From: 2-01-FULL-39-28 sp964436165
GTDB taxonomy: Bacteria > Patescibacteriota > Minisyncoccia > 2-02-FULL-40-12 > GWA2-44-9
NCBI GenBank assembly: GCA_964436165.1
Contig: CAYTBY010000033.1
Span: forward strand, 1 to 10,179
Reading direction: 5' to 3'
Length of the DNA: 10,179 nucleotides
This document shows, in pieces, positions 4,151 through 10,081 of this stretch (position 1 is the first letter of the stretch; the number at the start of each line of letters is the position of its first letter). The position numbers and the translations under genes are program-made. The notes under the pieces were generated by a model, which saw only the letters and a program-made list of their open reading frames with translations, was not told where the DNA came from and ran no database searches.

Positions 4151-5725
4151 AACCAATTTTAATTCACTCAAAGAACTCTTCAACTTCTTCTCCGTCTCAT
4201 CATCCACCCGATTCGTCTCTCTTATTTTCTTCAATATATCCCCATGCAGTTTTTCTAGATTACTGATTATCTTTTCAGAAACCGTGCGGACTTCTTCAAC
4301 TTTTACATCATCCAGATATCCATTCGTTGCCATATATATCGCCACAACCTGTTTCTCGAATGGTATTGGGTCATTATCAACCTGTTTTAAAATTTCGGTT
4401 AATCGCTGACCTCTGGCAATTTGGGCTTTTGTATTCTCATCCAAGTCCGAAGCAAATTGGACAAAGGCCTGAAGTTCCCTGAATTGGGCCAAATCAAGCC
4501 GCAATTTACCAGAAACCTTTTTCATCGCTTTCGTCTGGGCCGAAGAGCCGACACGGGAAACCGATAATCCGGCATTTATAGCCGGCCGAAGGCCTTTATA
4601 GAACAAATCTGATTCAAGATAAATCTGCCCGTCGGTAATTGAAATAACATTAGTCGGAATATAAGCCGAAACATCTCCTAATTGAGTTTCGATAATAGGC
4701 AAAGCCGTAAGCGAACCCCCGCCAAGTTCTTTACTTAATTTAGCCGCCCTTTCAAGCAAACGAGCATGTAAATAGAAAATATCTCCCGGATAGGCCTCGC
4801 GTCCAGGCGGTCTTCGAAGCAATAATGAAAGTTGTCTATAAGCATCGGCGTGTTTTGACAAATCATCATAAATTACAAGGGCGTCTTGTCCGTTATCCAT
4901 GAAATACTCCCCTATCGCCGCTCCGGCAAAAGGAGCTAGATACTGCAGTGAAGCCGGCGAAGATGCCGGAGCAGAAACAACAACCGTATATTTTAAAGCG
5001 TCTTTTTCTTCGAGGGTCTTAACTAGTTTGGCAACTTTAGAATTCTTCTGGCCAATAGCGACATAAATACAAATAACTTGCCTTCGGCCACCTTGTTGAA
5101 GTTTGACTTCAACAGGAGTAACTTGAGGTTTAACCTCAACCGAAACATCTTGTTTTTGATTAATTATTGTATCGAGAGCAATAGCCGTTTTTCCAGTTTG
5201 CCTGTCTCCGATTATCAATTCCCTTTGGCCACGACCGATTGGTATCATTGCGTCAACGGCTTTAATACCGGTATGAAGCGGTGTATTGACCGATTCTCTG
5301 GCCACAACCGAAGGAGCTGAACGCTCAAGAGGGTAATTTTTGGCGTTTTTTTCATCAATAAAAACCACTCCCTTATTGTCCAGCGGATTACCGAGAGGGT
5401 CGACAACTCGGCCTAATAATTCTTGACCGGTTTTAATTGAAACGACTTTGCCGGTCTGTTTAACCCTATCGCCAACCTTGATCTTTTGAGCATCGCCAAG
5501 AATAACCGCACCGATAAAGCTTTCTTCAAGGTTAAAAGCAATCGCTGACACATCGCCCTGATGCGATTCAATATTCAAAAGCTCCTGGCTTAATGCCTTC
5601 GATAATCCCGAAACTTTGGCTATCCCGTCACCGACTTCGGTTACAATACCAACATGCTCAAATTTGGTATCGTCTTGATATCCGGCAATTTCCTTTTTTA
5701 GTTTTTCTATTACTTCATAAGACAT
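4148..5725 (-). CDS. atpA: F1 ATP synthase alpha subunit with in-frame insert
   Basis: A protein of 525 residues. The order is family-typical: N-terminal beta barrel, GDRQTGKT P-loop (173-180), YVAIGQK strand (221-227), LQYLAPFAGAAIGEYFMD, LLLRRPPGREAYPGDIFYLHARLLERAAK, QLGDVSAYIPTNVISITDGQI, and SVSRVGSSAQ with Arg391 as the counterpart of the arginine contacting the beta-site nucleotide. Alpha binds regulatory nucleotide and forms the hexamer with beta. Odd: about 24 residues (192-215) separate INQK from QVICIYVAIGQ, where normally only a few residues stand. The insert contains VEVKPQ and VEVKLQ 9 residues apart and is encoded by two palindromes. The ATG is 5 nt from a gene-less repeat element and has no Shine-Dalgarno site. 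Confidence 0.98.
   Translation of the reverse strand: MSYEVIEKLKKEIAGYQDDTKFEHVGIVTEVGDGIAKVSGLSKALSQELLNIESHQGDVSAIAFNLEESFIGAVILGDAQKIKVGDRVKQTGKVVSIKTGQELLGRVVDPLGNPLDNKGVVFIDEKNAKNYPLERSAPSVVARESVNTPLHTGIKAVDAMIPIGRGQRELIIGDRQTGKTAIALDTIINQKQDVSVEVKPQVTPVEVKLQQGGRRQVICIYVAIGQKNSKVAKLVKTLEEKDALKYTVVVSAPASSPASLQYLAPFAGAAIGEYFMDNGQDALVIYDDLSKHADAYRQLSLLLRRPPGREAYPGDIFYLHARLLERAAKLSKELGGGSLTALPIIETQLGDVSAYIPTNVISITDGQIYLESDLFYKGLRPAINAGLSVSRVGSSAQTKAMKKVSGKLRLDLAQFRELQAFVQFASDLDENTKAQIARGQRLTEILKQVDNDPIPFEKQVVAIYMATNGYLDDVKVEEVRTVSEKIISNLEKLHGDILKKIRETNRVDDETEKKLKSSLSELKLV
5095..5140. repeat. Paired palindromes inside atpA
   Basis: TTGAAGTTTGACTTCAA (5096-5112) and TTGAGGTTTAACCTCAA (5123-5139) are both near-perfect palindromes, 27 bp (9 codons) apart. 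They differ at three positions; two of these form a compensatory A-T to G-C exchange in the stem, so pairing is kept. On the minus strand they encode VEVKLQ (205-210) and VEVKPQ (196-201) of alpha. They coincide exactly with the non-conserved insertion in the protein. Confidence 0.85.
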
Positions 5726-5730
5726 AAATG

Positions 5731-5816
5731 TAACGCGAATCTACAAATGGCATGCGAATACTACAAATAGAAGCTCTTCATTTGCGGCATTCGAATACAT
5801 TCGTTGATTTGCGTTA
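5731..5816. mobile_element. Gene-less copy of the element B inverted repeat
   Basis: Left arm 5731-5770 and right arm 5779-5816 are separated by only 8 nt (AAGCTCTT). Positions 5780-5816 are identical over 37 nt to 7250-7286 of the gene-carrying element B, and the left arm differs from 6796-6835 at 2 of 40 positions. The CRAAT pentamers recur at offsets of about 8, 10-11 and 9 bp. The start codon of the lost GxxExxY gene is still present: ATG at 5798-5800 (minus) opens a 19-codon frame beginning MYSNAAN and ending at TAG 5741-5743. The TAA stop of atpH (5814-5816) is the last triplet of this element. It looks like an internal-deletion (MITE-like) derivative. Confidence 0.75.
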
Positions 5817-6296
5817 TGTTTGAAATAGTTTATTCAGTTTATTTTGCATCGAATTATTTAATTCTCTTTCCCCATCAACGGTTATTCTGACTCCAGCAAC
5901 TAATTCTGGATTTATTCTAAAATCCAGATGATCTTTTTCGGAAAATTTGTGTTTGAAGGTTTCTTTTTTTAGCGCCGCCTCCCTAGCAACCTCCACATCT
6001 ACCCATTTCCCCTCTTTTTCATTCACAAGTTTTTTGTGAACTGCTTCGATTATCTTTTTTGAATGCTTAATATCGCCAGTCTTTTTTAATAATCTAATAA
6101 AACCTCCTACGGCTTCATGGGGAGCCGTTTTAACAGTTTGAGCAAATGCCTGAACATAATTGTTTAATGAATATTTCATATACTTGTGGAAGTAATGTGC
6201 TGAGTCTGGTTTGGACTCAGAGATGCAGCCGGATTGGCTCATTCCCATCGGGGGAAGGTATTCGATCCGGATTTTTTTACTCACAATACTCCTCAT
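5814..6296 (-). CDS. atpH: ATP synthase delta subunit with unusual N-terminal extension
   Basis: A 160-residue frame. From Met40 on it resembles a short delta/OSCP subunit: a helical region (YVQAFAQTVKTAPHEAVGGFIRLLKKTGD) and the diagnostic C-terminal block INPELVAGVRITVDGERELNNSMQNKLNKL (129-157). Delta links the b stalk to the top of F1. I take 6296 as the start because AGGAGG (6306-6311) lies 9 nt upstream and the ATG overlaps the atpF TGA (ATGA). The first 39 residues then have no delta resemblance and are encoded by hairpin-rich DNA. An alternative start is ATG 6177-6179 (MKYSLNNY), which gives 121 residues but has no ribosome site. The stop codon comes from the adjoining repeat element. 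Confidence 0.88.
   Translation of the reverse strand: MRSIVSKKIRIEYLPPMGMSQSGCISESKPDSAHYFHKYMKYSLNNYVQAFAQTVKTAPHEAVGGFIRLLKKTGDIKHSKKIIEAVHKKLVNEKEGKWVDVEVAREAALKKETFKHKFSEKDHLDFRINPELVAGVRITVDGERELNNSMQNKLNKLFQT
6200..6279. other. Hairpin-forming segment in the 5' part of atpH
   Basis: CTGAGTC-7 nt-GACTCAG (6200-6220) is a perfect 7-bp hairpin. CCGGAT (6229-6234) pairs with ATCCGG (6265-6270) around an inner TTCCC/GGGAA hairpin (6242-6256). On the plus strand the second structure is followed by ATTTTTTTAC, which looks like a terminator, but no plus-strand gene precedes it. The segment coincides with the non-conserved N-terminal extension of delta and is likely an insertion. Confidence 0.55.
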
Positions 6297-6790
6297 GCTT
6301 TGATACCTCCTATTGCTTGTTCAATCAACTTCTCATCAACTTGCTCCGGTTTTAATTGAACTGTTTTAATAATTGCTTCTTTCACCAACTTCTTAGCCTC
6401 TTCGGCCACCCTGGCCATTTCTTCTTTTTCTTTTCTTTCGGCTAATAACATTACTTCGCGGAGCGTCTGTTGGGCTTTTTTATCGGCTTGCAAGCCAATT
6501 TCTTGGGCTTTTTTCTGGGCGGTCTTTTCAGCTTCAGAAATAATGGCAACCGCTTGCGTGTCGGCTTCTTTAATTATTCCCAGCCTTTCTTCTCCAGCTT
6601 GTTTTATTATTTGTTCCGCTTTTTCTCCACCCTTAATTCCCAATTCTATCTTTTTTCTCCGCTCTTCAACCATTTTCATTAATGGCTTATACACAAACTT
6701 GGTAAGAACAATCAGCAAAATCACAAAATTAACCCCTTGGGCGATAAGAAGTTTCCAATCAATACCAAGTTGGGAGAATAGTTCGGACAT
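6293..6790 (-). CDS. atpF: Fo ATP synthase b subunit
   Basis: A protein of 165 residues with a single N-terminal membrane helix (about 14-34) entering the conserved VYKPLMKMVEERRKKI neck, then a long charged, Ala/Glu/Lys-rich coiled coil (about 45-145) without breaks. This is the peripheral stalk that anchors delta and alpha/beta against the a subunit. The length is typical. The TGA overlaps the atpH ATG, and the end of the gene (Gly-Gly-Ile-Lys) doubles as the AGGAGG ribosome site of atpH, a classic coupling arrangement. Upstream, only 5 nt separate the ATG from the element B repeat, so no Shine-Dalgarno sequence is present for atpF itself. Confidence 0.96.
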   Translation of the reverse strand: MSELFSQLGIDWKLLIAQGVNFVILLIVLTKFVYKPLMKMVEERRKKIELGIKGGEKAEQIIKQAGEERLGIIKEADTQAVAIISEAEKTAQKKAQEIGLQADKKAQQTLREVMLLAERKEKEEMARVAEEAKKLVKEAIIKTVQLKPEQVDEKLIEQAIGGIKA

Positions 6791-6795
6791 GATTG

Positions 6796-7286
6796 TAACG
6801 CAAATCTACAAATGACATGCGAATACTACAAATAGTTACGTACACTTACAAATAGTGCATACGAATTATAGAATTTTATTATTTAGTACTCTTTTTGGTG
6901 ATAAATATTTTTGCCGAAAATTGACTATTATACCTAGCTTTTTATTAGCTGATGCCAAGTATCTTTGCATTTGGAAGTAATCATCTTTTGTTATTAAGGT
7001 TTTTGCTTTTAAATCTAGCAAGATATTGTCTTCGACCAAAAAATCTACTATATTTCTTCGTTTCTGTTCTCCTGTAAAACTAACTTCGATAGAAAATTCT
7101 CTACAATTTTTTATCTTATTCTCCTTAAATACTGTTTCTAATGCATCGGCATACTGTTTTTCATTTCTAAATCTCCCTAACTGATTATGCACTTTAAAAC
7201 ACAGACCATTTATCTTATAAGAGGTTTCCTTAAAGACAACCTTATCTTTATTTGCGGCATTCGAATACATTCGTTGATTTGCGTTA
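6796..7286 (-). mobile_element. GxxExxY element B: gene bounded by CRAAT-pentamer inverted repeat
   Basis: Outer arms are 6796-6835 (TAACGCAAATCTACAAATG...) and 7249-7286 (reverse complement starts TAACGCAAATCAACGAATG). Both contain four CRAAT pentamers at spacings of about 8, 10-11 and 9 bp. Extra CAAAT and CGAAT units follow the left arm at 6849-6866. The single gene inside starts in one arm and stops in the last CGAAT unit on the other side. The element separates atpE from atpF and runs in operon direction. Near-identical arms recur without the gene at 5731-5816, and a rearranged version at 7528-7643. No target-site duplication is evident. Confidence 0.65.
6866..7270 (-). CDS. GxxExxY protein (PD-(D/E)XK nuclease-like), copy B
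   Basis: A protein of 134 residues, clearly homologous to the protein at 817-1233 along its whole length: FKVHNQLGRFRNEKQY (G32, E37, Y40), then IVDFLVEDNILLDLKAK (Asp76, Asp86-x-Lys88), TKDDYFQMQRYL (Gln100) and LGIIVNFRQKYLSPKRVLN. The second acidic residue is Asp instead of the Glu in copy A; both fit a PD-(D/E)XK site. The first residues MYSNAAN are encoded by the inverted repeat, and the TAA stop overlaps a CGAAT unit. The atpE stop is 20 nt upstream and atpF begins 75 nt downstream. No Shine-Dalgarno site. Cellular function is unknown. Confidence 0.85.
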   Translation of the reverse strand: MYSNAANKDKVVFKETSYKINGLCFKVHNQLGRFRNEKQYADALETVFKENKIKNCREFSIEVSFTGEQKRRNIVDFLVEDNILLDLKAKTLITKDDYFQMQRYLASANKKLGIIVNFRQKYLSPKRVLNNKIL

Positions 7287-7290
7287 TTTT

Positions 7291-7518
7291 CTATACGAAT
7301 TTAAGAATCAAGGCAACGACTAAGCCATATATCGCGATCGCTTCCGCGAAAGCCAAAGCCAAGATCATGGCTGTCTGGACCTTTGGTGCCGCTTCTGGGT
7401 TTCGGCCGATAGCTTCAGCCGCCTTCGACGCAATTCTACCGATAGCCAAAGCCGGCCCGAGCGTACCAATGCTCATAACAATACCAATAGCTAAAAATTT
7501 CATTGACTCTGCATCCAT
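7291..7518 (-). CDS. atpE: Fo ATP synthase c subunit (proteolipid ring)
   Basis: A protein of 75 residues, a normal length. Two membrane helices (about 5-27 and 48-72) are joined by the polar loop with Arg39-Asn40-Pro41-Glu42. The essential ion-binding carboxylate is Glu59 in helix two (LALAFAEAIAIYGL). The residue after it is Ala, and the helix-one position where Na+-type subunits carry Gln is Ile, so a proton-driven ring is expected. I chose ATG 7516-7518 (MDAESMKFLAIG). The frame is open further upstream to 7560, but those 14 residues are encoded by the repeat element and are not c-subunit-like. ATG 7501-7503 is another possible start. Confidence 0.95.
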   Translation of the reverse strand: MDAESMKFLAIGIVMSIGTLGPALAIGRIASKAAEAIGRNPEAAPKVQTAMILALAFAEAIAIYGLVVALILKFV

Positions 7519-7527
7519 AAAAAATTG

Positions 7528-7643
7528 TAATGCAAATCCGCAAATGACATGCGAATGCAACGAATAAAATTTGCGTTAGCCAATTTGTAGCCAGCTATTT
7601 GCATACTATTTGCGGCATTCGAATATATTTGTAGATTTGCGTT
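7528..7643. mobile_element. Rearranged gene-less copy of the element B repeat
   Basis: The left arm 7528-7566 (TAATGCAAATCCGCAAATG...) and the right arm 7608-7643 (plus strand, ending GTAGATTTGCGTT) match the arms of element B with several changes. Between them is a further ATTTGCGTTA, which is the usual outer end of a right arm, followed by more CAAAT-type units. This suggests a nested or recombined pair. The start codon seen in the other copies is ATA here, so no GxxExxY start remains. It fills the atpE/atpB junction, 9 nt from the atpE ATG and 3 nt after the atpB stop. Confidence 0.6.
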
Positions 7644-7646
7644 CTT

Positions 7647-8408
7647 TTAATGTTCCTCGACCTGGTGCGATACCGACATGGCAATGAATACCAAGGTCAG
7701 CATCGCGAAAATAAATGCCTGGATAAAACCGACAAATACTTCTAAAAATAGAAACGGCAACGGTAGGAAATACGGCCCCAGAAAACCGATGATTATCAGC
7801 AGAACCTCACCCGCAAACACATTGCCAAATAAACGAAATGAAAACGAGATTATTTTAACAAATTCAGAAATTAATTCAAGTAGGCCAACGAAGGTGTATA
7901 TTGGATTCTTCAAGTTAATGAACTTGCCAGCATGAGCCCGCATCCCAACCGCCATCGCTCCGAGAAGATTAACCGAGAAAACAGCGATAATAGCCAAGGC
8001 AATCGTAAAGTTTAAATCGCTTGTCGGCGCCCGAAATAAAGGTACCAGGACCATTTTATATTCGCCGTGGTGATATATTTCGTGAGTAAGGCCCAAAGAA
8101 CCAGTCCCAGGCAAAAGGCCAAGCCAATTGGAAAGCATAACGAAAAGAAAGATGGTGGCAATGATCGGAAAATATCTTTCGGATTGATGACGAGAACCAA
8201 GAATTGTATCCATCATTTTCATAGCTTCCTCCATAAAAAGTTCAAGCAGACTCTGTAATTTTCCTGGAATCAGGGCTAATTTATCTTTCAAATAAAATCC
8301 AAGAGAAACAAAAATCCCCACCACGATAAGTGACAAAAGGTAGGAATTGGTGAAATTAAAAATCCCGATATGAAATAGTGTCTCCGCTTTGATTGATATT
8401 TCAGCCAT
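7647..8408 (-). CDS. atpB: Fo ATP synthase a subunit
   Basis: A protein of 253 residues with several membrane helices. Diagnostic segments are NWLGLLPGTGSLG (94-106), PLFRAPTSDLNFTIALA (123-139), and SFRLFGNVFAGEVLL (190-204) with the essential Arg192, plus FIQAFIFAMLTLVFI near the C-terminus (Gln230). The a subunit provides the proton half-channels against the c ring. It is the first gene of the operon, as is usual; no atpI is seen upstream. The frame is open upstream only to a TAA near 8438, with no other ATG. No Shine-Dalgarno site is apparent. Confidence 0.97.
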   Translation of the reverse strand: MAEISIKAETLFHIGIFNFTNSYLLSLIVVGIFVSLGFYLKDKLALIPGKLQSLLELFMEEAMKMMDTILGSRHQSERYFPIIATIFLFVMLSNWLGLLPGTGSLGLTHEIYHHGEYKMVLVPLFRAPTSDLNFTIALAIIAVFSVNLLGAMAVGMRAHAGKFINLKNPIYTFVGLLELISEFVKIISFSFRLFGNVFAGEVLLIIIGFLGPYFLPLPFLFLEVFVGFIQAFIFAMLTLVFIAMSVSHQVEEH

Positions 8409-8455
8409 GCCAATTTTGTCTATGAGTGAAGCGAATAGTTATAAAATTAGCACCT

Positions 8456-8482
8456 CGCCGAAATTGCGAAGCAATGAAGGCG
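8456..8482. other. Symmetric hairpin in the atpB-purF intergenic region
   Basis: CGCC-GAA-ATTGC-GAA-GCAAT-GAA-GGCG: two perfect stems (4 and 5 bp) separated by a symmetric GAA/GAA internal loop and capped by GAA. It lies in the presumed leader of atpB, about 48 nt before its start codon. No T-run follows on either strand, so it is not a simple terminator. It may be a leader structure or a small repeat. I see no convincing -35/-10 pair for atpB nearby. Confidence 0.55.
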
Positions 8483-8544
8483 GGTAGCGTTTCACAACAT
8501 AGAATAAGAAATAATAACATACAACCACAAAAATAAAAAGAGTA

Positions 8545-8573
8545 TTTACACATAATATTTTATCAGGTACAAT
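8545..8573 (+). promoter_or_regulatory. Sigma70-type promoter of purF
   Basis: TTTACA (8545-8550) and TACAAT (8568-8573), five of six consensus matches each, are separated by exactly 17 nt. The expected start is near 8580, leaving a leader of about 26 nt that contains the strong ribosome site TAAGGAG (8595-8601), 5 nt before the ATG. No riboswitch or operator fits into so short a leader. Confidence 0.72.
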
Positions 8574-8606
8574 ATAAACCTGATTTTTGAAAATTAAGGA
8601 GCAAAC

Positions 8607-10031
8607 ATGTGCGGTATTTTTGGGGCAGTAGCCGGCAAAGCAAGTCCTGAAATTTTAGAGTTGGGATTTTTTGGACTTTCCCAACTTCAGCATCGAGGGC
8701 AGGAAAGCGCCGGATTTGCCTATAGCGACGGCAAATCAGTTTGGATAGAAAAGGGCGAGGGACTAATATCCCACGTTCTAACAAACGAAAAGGTTTCAGA
8801 GGCCCTAAGTCGAGCCCCATTAATGATGATCGCGCAGACTCGCTACTCAACCAGCAAAGGCACTTCCAGCCGAAATATTCAGCCTCAATACATAAATGAT
8901 CTGTTCTTGGGTGAGATCGCAATAGTCCATAATGGAAATATCCCAAATCTGGAAAGTAAAAAGGCTGAACTCGCTAAAAACGGAATAGACATATCACCTG
9001 AAGCTAATGACACCGAATTCATGTTAAAGAAAATTAATTTTTTAATGGAAAAAAATGGCCGGGATATGGTTAAGGCAATAAGGTCATTCATGGAATCCAC
9101 TTCTGGCTCTTACTCAGCTGCTATCTTGTGTAAGCGCGGAGTTTATATTTTCAGAGACCCATGGGGTAACCGCCCATTATTTATTTCCTCCAAGGATGGG
9201 GTGATGCTTTTTGCCTCAGAAACCTGTGCTCTCGAAGATTATTCTTCTAGGATAATTTCAATAGACCCAGGAAGAATAGTTTCTTTGTGCCCCTATGAAG
9301 ATCCGGGTTTTGTAGACGTTCACGGCCGTGGGCTACTGCCAAGAGAGGAAAAAAATCCTAAAGCTCATTGTATTTTTGAAAAAATATACTTTGCCAGACC
9401 GGATAGTCAAACATTTGGTAATGAGCAGGAAGGAAGTTTCCGTTTCCGCCTGGGCCGGAAATTGGCTCAATTATATCCTGTACCAGGAAGCGACTTAGTA
9501 AGCGGGATCCCGGAATCAGGCCGTCCAGCTGCTGCCGGTTTTGCTTTTGAGAGCCATCTGCCAACGTTGGATATATATACCAGAAATCCATTTATCCTTG
9601 GCCGAACATTCATAAATCCCAACCCAGGCGACAGAGCCAGCTATTCCAAAAAGAAGTATCATCTGATGAAGTGGGTTCTTGAATACGCTAAGAACAAAAG
9701 CATTGTTCTAGTTGATGATTCTATTGTAAGAGGCAACACTCTCAAAGGAAAGGTTTCACAGTTGTTCAAAGCTGGTGCAAAAGAAGTCCACTTAAGAATA
9801 AGTGCTCCGCCGGTCGTAAATCCGTGTTTCTATGGCATAGACCTTCCGACTAGAGATGAGTTAATAGCTGCAGGAAAATCAGAAGAAGAAATCCGAAAAT
9901 GGCTAGGGGCAACCTCTTTAAAATATCTGCCCATGTCAGCCGTTGAAGAAGTAGTAAGAGAGAGTGGCCAAGAACCGATAAATTTCTGTACTGCCTGTTT
10001 TACGGGAAACTATCCGATACCGCTTGACTAA
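8607..10031 (+). CDS. purF: Amidophosphoribosyltransferase (Fe-S type)
   Basis: A protein of 474 residues catalysing the first committed step of purine synthesis: PRPP plus glutamine gives phosphoribosylamine. The N-terminal glutaminase domain starts MCGIFGAVAG with Cys2 as nucleophile after Met removal, then LQHRGQESAG, TRYSTSKGTSSRNIQP and NGNIPN. The C-terminal phosphoribosyltransferase domain has the PRPP loop IVLVDDSIVRGNT (366-378). Cys255 (HCIFEKIYFARPDS), Cys407 (NPCFYGID), Cys461 and Cys464 (FCTACFTG) match the four 4Fe-4S ligands of the Bacillus-type enzyme. No propeptide is present. It has its own promoter, a TAAGGAG site and a terminator, so it is a single-gene unit divergent from atpB. 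I see no insertions in it, unlike its neighbours. Confidence 0.96.
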   Translation: MCGIFGAVAGKASPEILELGFFGLSQLQHRGQESAGFAYSDGKSVWIEKGEGLISHVLTNEKVSEALSRAPLMMIAQTRYSTSKGTSSRNIQPQYINDLFLGEIAIVHNGNIPNLESKKAELAKNGIDISPEANDTEFMLKKINFLMEKNGRDMVKAIRSFMESTSGSYSAAILCKRGVYIFRDPWGNRPLFISSKDGVMLFASETCALEDYSSRIISIDPGRIVSLCPYEDPGFVDVHGRGLLPREEKNPKAHCIFEKIYFARPDSQTFGNEQEGSFRFRLGRKLAQLYPVPGSDLVSGIPESGRPAAAGFAFESHLPTLDIYTRNPFILGRTFINPNPGDRASYSKKKYHLMKWVLEYAKNKSIVLVDDSIVRGNTLKGKVSQLFKAGAKEVHLRISAPPVVNPCFYGIDLPTRDELIAAGKSEEEIRKWLGATSLKYLPMSAVEEVVRESGQEPINFCTACFTGNYPIPLD

Positions 10032-10033
10032 TT

Positions 10034-10060
10034 GAACCCTAGACATGGGTTCTTTTATTT
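10034..10060 (+). terminator. Intrinsic terminator of purF
   Basis: GAACCC (10034-10039) and GGGTTC (10047-10052) form a 6-bp stem with a 7-nt loop, followed by TTTTATTT. It begins 3 nt after the purF stop codon. Confidence 0.82.
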
Positions 10061-10065
10061 AACAG

Positions 10066-10081
10066 GACTTATGCGTAAGTC
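10066..10081. other. Short hairpin between convergent genes
   Basis: GACTTA-TGCG-TAAGTC, a perfect 6-bp stem with a tetraloop, lies between the purF terminator and the stop codon of the minus-strand gene at the right edge. The flanking T/A-rich stretch is weak, so a terminator role for the minus-strand gene is possible but not clear. Confidence 0.4.

Noticed and set aside
6229..6279. Plus-strand hairpin plus ATTTTTTTAC as an intrinsic terminator
   Set aside because: No plus-strand gene lies upstream; the segment is inside the minus-strand atpH frame, so it is listed only as a structure.
6796..6866. Regular CRAAT units suggested a CRISPR-like or iteron array
   Set aside because: The unit is only 5 bp, spacers are 3-6 bp and conserved between copies, and the arms are inverted; there are no 25-40 bp spacers, cas genes or replication initiator.
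7291..7518. Sodium-type c ring
   Set aside because: The glutamate is followed by Ala rather than Ser/Thr, and the helix-one Gln is replaced by Ile, so a proton-type site is more likely.
7291..7560. Longer AtpE starting at 7560
   Set aside because: The extra 14 residues are encoded by the mobile repeat and do not resemble c subunits; MDAESMK at 7518 is a normal beginning.
7187..7567. 126-codon plus-strand frame across atpE
   Set aside because: It is the antisense of atpE and its repeats; composition follows the complementary strand of the c subunit.
8409..8560. Promoter for atpB (for example TTGTAT-N17-TATGTT on the minus strand)
   Set aside because: Both hexamers match the consensus poorly and several equally weak alternatives exist in this A/T-rich stretch.
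8563..8946. 127-codon minus-strand frame opposite the start of purF
   Set aside because: It is antisense to the conserved glutaminase domain and has no recognisable domain or ribosome site; a shadow frame.
10066..10081. Terminal inverted repeat of an insertion sequence
   Set aside because: Only a 6-bp perfect hairpin is visible, with no transposase or partner copy in the window.
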